A DNA stretch of 45,725 bases from Pseudomonadota bacterium (lineage in GTDB: Bacteria; Pseudomonadota; Gammaproteobacteria; Burkholderiales; Burkholderiaceae_C). Positions 1 through 5,746 of this stretch are shown piece by piece. The stretch lies in contig JAFEER010000291.1 in NCBI GenBank assembly GCA_018240985.1, forward strand, positions 1-45,725, in the 5' to 3' direction. Numbering within the stretch: the first letter of the stretch is position 1; every line of letters starts with the position of its first letter. A program made the translations under genes and the position numbers. Under the pieces are notes generated by a model that saw only the letters and a program-made list of their open reading frames with translations, made no database searches and had not been told where the DNA came from.

Positions 1-40
1 CATGCCCGCTTTGCGCGCCAAAACACCCCCACTCTTCGTT

Positions 41-80
41 GCAAATACTCGCCATAGCCCGAGCTATGGCTGCGTTTTGC
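41..80. repeat. REP-like palindrome, copy 1
   Basis: A dyad with inner stem GCCATAGC (51-58) and GCTATGGC (63-70) around CCGA, framed by outer GCAAA (41-45) and TTTGC (76-80). The same architecture and much of the same sequence recurs at 2610-2650 near the end of dusC. The surrounding 1-110 also shows loosely complementary outer arms. It looks like an interspersed palindromic element lying upstream of the methyltransferase gene, and it can be read as a spurious hydrophobic peptide extension of that gene. Confidence 0.75.
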
Positions 81-158
81 GCCTCGATTGGTGGCGTTTT
101 GACGCACCCCTCGGGCACGGGCAATTTCCTCTCACCCTCTGACGCCGGTTGGCTTGCG

Positions 159-1316
159 GTGTCGTCGCTGATCGAATGGAGCGAGCATGGCGCGCCAGCG
201 CACGCGCGTTGGCGCTCCGAGGCCGGCGCAGCGCCGCCGCAACGCGTGCAGCTGGCCGACGACACCTTGCCCGCCGACACCGCCTACCGCCTGGCCTGTG
301 AGGGCACAGCACTCTTGTGGCGCGGCGATTTCCAGAATGCGCGCCAGCTGCTGCAAGCGCTCATGCGCCGCGCCGACCGCAAGAACCCCAAGGCAGCGGC
401 CAAGGCGGCGCAAAAGCTGGCCGCGGCCAGCCCGGCCGAGCGTTTTCACCTGCACCGCCAGGCGCAGGCGCAGCGCGCCCGTGTGCTGGGCGCGCTGCTG
501 ATCCCGGTGGAGGGCGACTACTCCATCACGCTGCGCCGCGCCCCCGACTGGCGCGCCGCCTGCACCGAGGCCTGGGGCCCGGCCGATGGCGCGGCCAGCG
601 TGGTGTCGCTGCGCGAGCTGCTGGGCATCGTCGGCGCGCATGAATGGCGCAAGAAGGGCGTCGAAATCCCCGCCCTGGGCGCCGCGCCCGATAACCGTAT
701 CCACCCGCACTACGGCGTGTTCTCGCCGGTGCGTGGCGAATACATAGACCTGGTGGCGCAGGCGCCGCTGCCATCCACCGAGCTGGCCTTCGACATCGGC
801 ACCGGCACCGGCGTGCTGGCGGCCGTGCTGGCGCGCCGGGGCGTGCGCCGTGTCGTCGCCACCGAGCTTGCGCCGCGCGCCCTGGCCTGCGCGCAGGACA
901 ACCTGCAGCGCCTGGGCCTGCAGGGCCGCGTCGAGCTGCTGGCGGCCGACCTGTTCCCGCCCGGGCGCGCGCCGCTGGTCGTCTGCAACCCGCCCTGGCT
1001 GCCGGCGCGGCCCAGCTCGGCCATCGAGCAGGCGGTGTACGACGAGGGCAGCCGCATGCTCAAGGGTTTTCTTTCCGGCCTGGCCGAGCATCTCGCGCCC
1101 GGCGGCGAGGGCTGGCTGGTGCTGTCCGACCTGGCCGAACACCTGGGCCTGCGCACGCGCGTCGAGCTGCTGGGCTGGATCGCCGCCGCCGGCCTGCGCG
1201 TGCTGGGGCGTCACGATACGCGCGCGCGCCACGGCAAGGCGCAGGATGCCAACGACCCCCTGCACGCGGCGCGCGCGGCCGAGGTGACCTCGCTGTGGCG
1301 CCTCGCGGCTGTGTAA
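159..1316 (+). CDS. class I SAM-dependent methyltransferase (HemK/RsmC-like NPPW family)
   Basis: Predicted cytosolic protein of 385 aa from a GTG at 159. The C-terminal half is a Rossmann methyltransferase: SAM-binding motif I DIGTGTG at residues 212-218 and a catalytic-type NPPW motif at 277-280, the (N/D)PP(Y/F/W) signature of enzymes that methylate an amide or amino nitrogen (HemK/PrmC, RsmC, N6-adenine enzymes). The N-terminal 200 residues are a helical substrate-recognition region I cannot assign. An open frame continues upstream to TTG 39 and ATG 66, but those codons lie in a palindromic repeat whose other copy encodes nearly the same peptide by chance, so I chose GTG 159; the start is uncertain by tens of codons. 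Substrate (protein, rRNA or DNA) cannot be told from sequence. Next gene is dusC, 270 bp away. Confidence 0.8.
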   Translation: MSSLIEWSEHGAPAHARWRSEAGAAPPQRVQLADDTLPADTAYRLACEGTALLWRGDFQNARQLLQALMRRADRKNPKAAAKAAQKLAAASPAERFHLHRQAQAQRARVLGALLIPVEGDYSITLRRAPDWRAACTEAWGPADGAASVVSLRELLGIVGAHEWRKKGVEIPALGAAPDNRIHPHYGVFSPVRGEYIDLVAQAPLPSTELAFDIGTGTGVLAAVLARRGVRRVVATELAPRALACAQDNLQRLGLQGRVELLAADLFPPGRAPLVVCNPPWLPARPSSAIEQAVYDEGSRMLKGFLSGLAEHLAPGGEGWLVLSDLAEHLGLRTRVELLGWIAAAGLRVLGRHDTRARHGKAQDANDPLHAARAAEVTSLWRLAAV

Positions 1317-1319
1317 AAC

Positions 1320-1363
1320 AATAGCTGTTGTCGCTTAATGGACGCGCGTTTGAGGCTTGTTTT
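1320..1363 (+). repeat. Comamonadaceae 45-nt interspersed element, copy A
   Basis: Begins 4 bases after the methyltransferase stop. Core pattern AGCT(G/T)-CGCTT-AT-GCGTT-GAGGC is shared with 7998-8050, with the reverse complement of 34757-34808, and with 41588-41636. All copies are intergenic. No coding function is seen. Confidence 0.65.
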
Positions 1364-1378
1364 CCTGTTTTTTACATG

Positions 1379-1470
1379 TCTCAGATCGGGCCGCGAGCCC
1401 TCACCCCCACCCTCTCCCAGAGGGAGAGGGAGTAAAGCCGGCGCGACCGATCGCCCTCGCCCCTCTGGGG
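1379..1470 (+). repeat. CTCTCCC-rich palindromic element, copy 1
   Basis: Starts TCTCAGATC, then GCCGCG, CCCTCACCCC and ACCCTCTCCCAG pairing with GGGAGAGGGAG, then CCGATCGCCCTCGCCCCT. The reverse complement of 41678-41768 reads the same over about 90 bases with few differences. The expected right-hand end (GAGGGGTGAGGGG) appears only at 1549-1561, so about 75 bases including a hairpin at 1485-1510 interrupt the element here. Together with copy A and the hairpin it fills the 270-bp gap between the methyltransferase gene and dusC. Confidence 0.75.
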
Positions 1471-1484
1471 CTGAAGGCTGCGGC

Positions 1485-1510
1485 TCCAGTTGCGCCTGCG
1501 CGCAACTGGA
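1485..1510. other. 11-bp perfect hairpin inside the interrupted repeat
   Basis: TCCAGTTGCGC (1485-1495) and GCGCAACTGGA (1500-1510) pair perfectly around a CTGC loop. There is no T-run, so it is not a classical intrinsic terminator. It lies in the segment that separates the two parts of the CTCTCCC element. Confidence 0.6.
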
Positions 1511-1586
1511 CAGCCTGAAGAGCGCAGCGTCTCGCTGTGGCTCCCGGGAGGGGTGAGGGGCTGCCACAGCGTCAAGCGGTTTTGCC

Positions 1587-2579
1587 ATGAATTTGTCCAA
1601 GCCTTTGCTGCTCGCCCCCATGGAGGGCCTGCTCGACTTCGTGCTGTGCGACGTGTTGACGCGCGTGGGCGGCGTGGATCGCTGCGTGTCCGAGTTCATC
1701 CGCGTCTCGGGCCACCTGCTGACCGACAAGGTGTTCCTGCGCTACCTCCCGGAGCTGAACAACGGCGGCCGCACCCTGGCCGGCGTGCCAGTGCGCGCCC
1801 AGCTGCTGGGCTCGGACCCGGTCAGCATGGCCGAGAACGCAGCGCTGCTGGCCACGCTGGGGCCCGAGGGCATAGACCTGAACTTTGGCTGCCCGGCCAA
1901 GACCGTGAACCGCCATGGCGGCGGCGCGGCTCTGTTGCGCGAGCCCGAGCAAATAGCCGCCGTGGTGGCCGCAGTGCGCCGCGCCGTGCCCGCGCAGCTG
2001 CCCGTGTCCGCCAAGATGCGCCTGGGCTACGACGATGCCGGCCTGGCGCGCGAATGCGCCCAGGCCGCGGAGCAGGGCGGCGCCTGCGAGCTGGTGGTGC
2101 ACGCGCGCACCAAGGCCGATGGCTATCGCCCGCCCGCGTACTGGGAGCAGATCCCGGCGATCCGCGCGGCGGTGCGCATCCCCGTGGTGGCCAATGGCGA
2201 AATCTGGACTCTGGCCGACGCCTTGCGCTGCCGCAGCGTATCGGGCTGCGACGCGCTGATGCTGGGCCGCGGCATGGTGGCCGACCCGGGGCTGGCGCTG
2301 GCGATTCGTGCACACGATGCAAAACGGCAGCATGAGCCTCTGCCCTGGCAGACTTTGTTGCCGCAGGTGGCGCGTTTTTGGGATCTGGTGTGTGCCGACC
2401 TGGAGCCGCGCCAGCGCGCCGGGCGCCTCAAGCAATGGCTGAACCTGCTGCGCCGGCGCTACCCCGAGGCGCAGCAGGCGTTTGACGAGGTGCGCGTGCT
2501 GACGGATCAGCGTGCCATCACGGCCTGGGTGCAGCGCGCGGCGGATCTAGTACATCAACCCGGAAATATCGAAACATGA
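1587..2579 (+). CDS. dusC: tRNA-dihydrouridine(16) synthase DusC
   Basis: FMN enzyme of 330 aa that reduces uridine to dihydrouridine in the D-loop of tRNA. Visible Dus features: LLAPMEG at the N-terminus (FMN-binding TIM barrel), NFGCPAKTVN around residue 100 with the catalytic cysteine at 102, then a GGG loop, an ELVVHARTK segment (His and Lys FMN/tRNA contacts), VVANGEIW and DALMLGRG. The opening residues, the ELNN-GGRTLAG stretch and the C-terminal KQWLNLLRRRYPEA region match DusC rather than DusA or DusB. ATG at 1587. The last codons (from about 2556) and the stop lie in the left arm of a large palindromic repeat, so the C-terminal tail HQPGNIET is probably repeat-derived. Confidence 0.92.
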   Translation: MNLSKPLLLAPMEGLLDFVLCDVLTRVGGVDRCVSEFIRVSGHLLTDKVFLRYLPELNNGGRTLAGVPVRAQLLGSDPVSMAENAALLATLGPEGIDLNFGCPAKTVNRHGGGAALLREPEQIAAVVAAVRRAVPAQLPVSAKMRLGYDDAGLARECAQAAEQGGACELVVHARTKADGYRPPAYWEQIPAIRAAVRIPVVANGEIWTLADALRCRSVSGCDALMLGRGMVADPGLALAIRAHDAKRQHEPLPWQTLLPQVARFWDLVCADLEPRQRAGRLKQWLNLLRRRYPEAQQAFDEVRVLTDQRAITAWVQRAADLVHQPGNIET

Positions 2580-2704
2580 AAGCGCGCCTTCGCGCCCATG
2601 GCGGCGTTGCAAATCCTCGCGATAGCTACGGCTATCGCTGCGGTTTGCGCCTTGCCCTGGGCACGAATCCATCGCTTTCATTGTGTTCCTCTACTTCCGG
2701 GTTG
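2556..2704. repeat. large palindromic element overlapping the dusC 3' end (REP-like copy 2)
   Basis: Outer arms 2556-2584 and 2673-2704 are near-perfect inverted repeats (CAACCCGGAA on the left, TTCCGGGTTG on the right, with GAAAGCG and CGCTTTC at the inner ends). In the middle is the REP-like dyad with CGATAGC and GCTATCG around TACG, framed by GCAAA and TTTGC as in copy 1. The whole 149-bp unit could form a cruciform or a long RNA hairpin and sits between convergent genes, so it may serve as a bidirectional terminator or exonuclease barrier. Confidence 0.8.
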
Positions 2705-2719
2705 CTGTACCAGGGCAGG

Positions 2720-3526
2720 TCACACCGGCCCCATCACCAGATCATGCGCCGCCCGCATGCGCTGTGCGTCCCGGCCCAGGCGGCGATCCCGCGGCAGGTG
2801 GCGCAGCCAGGCCAGGTGTTGTAGCGTGAGCCGCAGCTCTTTCTGAAAGTCCGCGCCGCGTATCGGCTGGGCCGCCCAGGCCATCCAAATGGTTCGTGCT
2901 TCGTCCTGTGCGCCGGCGTGCAGCAGCGCCAGCGCCGTCGAGTGCACATAGGTCATGGCATCGCGCAGCTGGCACAGGGCGAGCGACAAGGTGCGGCGGG
3001 GGTCGTCCTCGAAGTCGAGGCAGGCCATCACGCCGTCGGGGCAGCGCATCATGTTGCGCGCAAAGGCCTGGCTCAGGTATTGGCCGCGCTCATGCACGGC
3101 ATCCAGCGTATCCAGGCCCAGGCGCCACAGTGCCAGCACGGCAGCGGGGCCGGCGGCCACGGCGGCCTCGATCTCGTCACCCAGGGATGGCGTGTCCCGG
3201 CCCGCCCCGCCCAGGTCGCGCATCAGAAAGGCGTCGTCGCACGCCGCCAGCACCTGGGGCACGCGCAGGCCCAGCGCAGCCAGGGTGCGCAGGCGCTTGA
3301 GCTCCGTGGCGATGGCCGCGCGCCCGCCCGGATTGATCACCGGGCCCAGTAGTGGCAGGTGCAGGACGCGGGCTACCGCGCCCAGCAGGTGGTAGCGCCA
3401 CATGCCGTGGCGCGGCCCGGCGCGCTTGAGCCAGACCTGCTCGCCCTGCAGTATGTGGCGCGCCATCAGCGGCTGCTGGCGTGGCCATTGCTCTTGCAGG
3501 AAGCGGGTGTAGTCGGTGGGGCTCAA
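2720..3526 (-). CDS. kinase-fold protein of the BUD32/lipopolysaccharide-kinase type, catalytic Asp apparently replaced
   Basis: 268 aa, no signal peptide, read as a small protein-kinase-like fold. Matches to the kinase core: VWLKRAG (candidate ATP-binding Lys34), a helix with Glu75 (ATELKRLRTL), a catalytic-loop-like HERGQYLSQAFARNMM (145-160) and LDFEDDP (170-176) resembling the metal-binding DFG/DFE segment. In the catalytic loop the position five before Asn158, normally the proton-accepting Asp, is Gln153, while Asn158 and Asp171 are kept. It may be an inactive or atypical kinase. The start used is TTG 3526, with a GAGAG stretch upstream; ATG at residue 21 is the alternative. It lies 53 bp downstream of ribD on the same strand and converges with dusC. 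I know of no assigned function. Confidence 0.65.
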   Translation of the reverse strand: MSPTDYTRFLQEQWPRQQPLMARHILQGEQVWLKRAGPRHGMWRYHLLGAVARVLHLPLLGPVINPGGRAAIATELKRLRTLAALGLRVPQVLAACDDAFLMRDLGGAGRDTPSLGDEIEAAVAAGPAAVLALWRLGLDTLDAVHERGQYLSQAFARNMMRCPDGVMACLDFEDDPRRTLSLALCQLRDAMTYVHSTALALLHAGAQDEARTIWMAWAAQPIRGADFQKELRLTLQHLAWLRHLPRDRRLGRDAQRMRAAHDLVMGPV

Positions 3527-3579
3527 ACAGGGCTCTCGTGGGTGAGGGGTTACAGGCCATGATATCGGCCAGATGGGGG

Positions 3580-4692
3580 CTAAAAATCGGCCCTGCCCTT
3601 GACGCGCGCGATGATGCGCAGATCGGGGCCAACTTGTTGCACATCCTGAAACTCCATGCCCACGCCCTCGGCCAGGGCCTGCAGCGGCCCCCAGCTGGCC
3701 AGCCCATGCGCGCCCGCGCCCAGCAGCAGCGGCGCCTGGTACAGCAGCAGTTCATCGACCAGGCCTTCGCGCAAAAAGGATCCGTTGAGTTGGTGCCCGG
3801 CCTCCAGGTGCAACTCGTTCACGCCGCGTGCGCCCAAGTCGCGCAGCAGGGCGGCCAGATCCACCTTGCCATGGGTATTGGGTAGTTGAATAACGATAGC
3901 GCCGCGCGCCCGCAGCGCCTGCGCCCTGGCCGGATTTTCGTGCGCGGCATAGACCAGCACCTGCCGCCCCGGCACGTCAAGCAGGCGTGCGCCGGGCGGT
4001 GTCTGCAGGCGGCTGTCCACCACCACCAGATGCGGCTGGCGCGGCGTGGCCACCTCGCGCACGTTGAGCAGCGGGTCGTCCTCCAGCACCGTGCCTATAC
4101 CGGTCAACACGGCGCAGGCGCGCGCCCGCCAGGCATGGCCGTCGGCACGCGCCGCCGGGCTGGTGATCCACTGGCTGGCGCCATTGGCCAGCGCCGTCAC
4201 GCCATCAAGCGATGCCGCGGCCTTCATGCGTACCCAGGGCGTGCCGCGCACCATGCGGCTGAAAAAGCCGATGTTGAGCTCGCGCGCCTCGGCGGCGCCC
4301 GGCCCCACCTCCACCTGCACGCCCGCCGCCCGCAGCCGCGCAAAGCCCTGGCCGCCGACGAGCGGATTGGGGTCGGCCATGGAGGCCACCACGCGCCCTA
4401 TGCCCGCCTGTATCAGCGCATCGCAGCAAGGGCCGGTGCGCCCCTGGTGCGCGCAAGGCTCCAGCGTCACATAGGCCGTGGCGCCGCGCACATCGTTGCC
4501 ACGCGCCGCAGCGTCACGCAGCGCCACCACCTCGGCATGCGGCCCGCCAGCTTGCTGGGTGAAGCCCTGGCCCAGCACCATGCCGTCGCCGCGCGCAATG
4601 ACGCAGCCCACGCGCGGGTTGGGGTTGGAAAGAAAAAGCGCCTGGGCGGCAAGCCCAAGCGCCTGGGTGATGAAAGGGTGTGGCTCTGTCAT
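3580..4692 (-). CDS. ribD: riboflavin biosynthesis bifunctional deaminase/reductase RibD
   Basis: 370-aa two-domain enzyme for steps two and three of riboflavin synthesis: deamination of the diaminohydroxyribosylamino-pyrimidine phosphate, then NADPH reduction of the ribosyl chain. N-terminal deaminase domain carries the zinc site HAE (52-54) and PCAHQGRTGPC (Cys80, Cys89). The C-terminal DHFR-like reductase domain starts near residue 150 with WVRMKAAASLDG and runs through TGIGTVLEDDPLLNVR. Length is normal for RibD. ATG at 4692. It is not next to ribE or ribBA here. No FMN riboswitch is evident in the short upstream gap. Confidence 0.95.
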   Translation of the reverse strand: MTEPHPFITQALGLAAQALFLSNPNPRVGCVIARGDGMVLGQGFTQQAGGPHAEVVALRDAAARGNDVRGATAYVTLEPCAHQGRTGPCCDALIQAGIGRVVASMADPNPLVGGQGFARLRAAGVQVEVGPGAAEARELNIGFFSRMVRGTPWVRMKAAASLDGVTALANGASQWITSPAARADGHAWRARACAVLTGIGTVLEDDPLLNVREVATPRQPHLVVVDSRLQTPPGARLLDVPGRQVLVYAAHENPARAQALRARGAIVIQLPNTHGKVDLAALLRDLGARGVNELHLEAGHQLNGSFLREGLVDELLLYQAPLLLGAGAHGLASWGPLQALAEGVGMEFQDVQQVGPDLRIIARVKGRADF

Positions 4693-4743
4693 GGCGCTGC
4701 GATGGTAGCGGCAGCGGCGCGGCCACAGCGGGGAGTGCCCGCT

Positions 4744-5037
4744 TCAGCGGCGCGTATAGCCCAGGCAGGCGCCGGCGTTTGGCAGGCCCTGGCATTCGCG
4801 GTACAAGCGGCGATCGCGCTCGGCGGTGCTTTCGCCGGAATGGTTTTGCTGCGGCTTGATCCTGCTGGAGCGCGACTTCTTGACCGTGCGCGCCACGCCG
4901 TCGCCCGCCTGCGCCGTTTGCCTGGCCGGGCTGGCATGGCTGACGCCCGCCGCCTGCAGGCAAAGCGCCAGCACGCCCGCGCCCAGGATGCCGGTGGCCA
5001 TGCTCCGCTTCGGTTGTATCGTATGGTTTGTGTTCAT
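4744..5037 (-). CDS. small secreted basic protein of unknown function
   Basis: 97 aa. Residues 1-35 form a signal peptide: a basic start (PKRS), a hydrophobic core ILGAGVLALCLQAAG, and a likely cleavage after SHA. The mature part is about 60 residues, rich in Lys/Arg/Gln and ending with YRECQGLPNAGACLGYTRR, where two cysteines could form a short disulfide loop. No family recognised. It lies 51 bp upstream of ribD on the same strand and is divergent from rpsO. A real gene is supported by the good signal peptide and by the lack of a competing reading. Confidence 0.6.
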   Translation of the reverse strand: MNTNHTIQPKRSMATGILGAGVLALCLQAAGVSHASPARQTAQAGDGVARTVKKSRSSRIKPQQNHSGESTAERDRRLYRECQGLPNAGACLGYTRR

Positions 5038-5127
5038 TTGGTGCTCCCTTGCGCCGCAGCGCCTCTTCGTGTGAAGCCTGCATCATGTGGCGGGGCAGGC
5101 CGCGGCGGGCATTCGTAGCCGCCCGGG

Positions 5128-5156
5128 TGGGCAACAAAAGCGACTGGCGATATAAT
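5128..5156 (+). promoter_or_regulatory. sigma-70 type promoter of rpsO
   Basis: A perfect -10 TATAAT at 5151-5156 with a four-of-six -35 TGGGCA at 5128-5133 and a 17-bp spacer, giving an untranslated leader of roughly 100 nt before the rpsO ATG. That leader would be available for S15 autoregulation, known in other bacteria but not proven here. Confidence 0.7.
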
Positions 5157-5262
5157 CAGCCGGTTTTGCACGGTGCAGAACGCACGCCGATGGCCATTCC
5201 AGCCGCCGGCGCAAGTAAAACCAGGGGCCGCCTGTCATGGCGCTCCGCTTCAGGAAAAAATC

Positions 5263-5529
5263 ATGATCGCATCTTCCATCAAGGCCGAAGTCGTCAAGGC
5301 CAACCAACGCGCCGAAAACGACACCGGCAGCCCCGAAGTTCAGGTGGCGCTGCTGACGGCCCGTATCAACGAGCTGACCCCCCACTTCAAGCAGCACGCC
5401 AAGGATCACCACGGTCGCCGTGGCCTGCTGCGCATGGTGAGCCGCCGCCGCAAGCTGCTGGACTACCTGAAGGCCAAGGACGCAGACCGCTACACGGCCC
5501 TGATCGCCAAGCTGGGCCTGCGCAAATAA
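5263..5529 (+). CDS. rpsO: 30S ribosomal protein S15
   Basis: 88 aa, the usual S15 length. Binds the 16S rRNA central domain (helices 20-22) early in small-subunit assembly and helps form bridge B4. The characteristic [15 protein letters not shown] segment, the [16 protein letters not shown] rRNA-binding region and RRRKLLDYL are all present. ATG 5263 follows AGGAAA at 5252-5257 at the right distance; longer in-frame readings upstream are not supported by the family. It is followed by an intrinsic terminator and then pnp, the same order as in E. coli. Confidence 0.97.
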   Translation: MIASSIKAEVVKANQRAENDTGSPEVQVALLTARINELTPHFKQHAKDHHGRRGLLRMVSRRRKLLDYLKAKDADRYTALIAKLGLRK

Positions 5530-5548
5530 GCCTTGCGCCAGCCCGAAG

Positions 5549-5590
5549 CGCCTGAGTTAGCTTGCTAGCTCAGGCGTTTTTTACTTTTTT
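5549..5590 (+). terminator. rho-independent terminator after rpsO
   Basis: CGCCTGAG (5549-5556) pairs perfectly with CTCAGGCG (5569-5576), with further pairing inside (TAGC/GCTA), followed at once by a T-rich tract to 5590. It should separate most rpsO transcription from pnp. Confidence 0.88.
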
Positions 5591-5618
5591 CGGAGCGAAA
5601 AGCAGAGCGAAGCTGTGT

Positions 5619-5674
5619 CATTCCACACCTGTGTTGGCTATGTATTGCATAGCAATCAGCGCTGGTGTGGAATG
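5619..5674 (+). promoter_or_regulatory. structured pnp leader: 11-bp inverted repeat with nested hairpin
   Basis: CATTCCACACC (5619-5629) is perfectly complementary to GGTGTGGAATG (5664-5674). Inside lies a second hairpin, GCTATG (5637-5642) with CATAGC (5648-5653). A long double-stranded leader just upstream of pnp recalls the E. coli pnp leader, which is cut by RNase III and lets PNPase repress its own synthesis. The functional parallel is inference. The pnp ribosome-binding site AAGGAG is at 5734-5739, outside the stem. Confidence 0.6.
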
Positions 5675-5746
5675 GCATCGCGATCTGTTTGAACTCCAAA
5701 CCCATGCTGCTGGTGCGCTGGCAGCTATTTTTCAAGGAGCAAACCC

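Noticed and set aside
39-158. N-terminal extension of the methyltransferase from TTG 39 or ATG 66
   Set aside because: The codons lie in a palindromic repeat that encodes almost the same peptide at another locus, so they are not likely to be part of the conserved protein. A start beyond the window edge cannot be excluded.
2576-2846. Two short plus-strand frames after dusC
   Set aside because: They read through the palindromic element and then antisense to the kinase-fold gene; no independent support.
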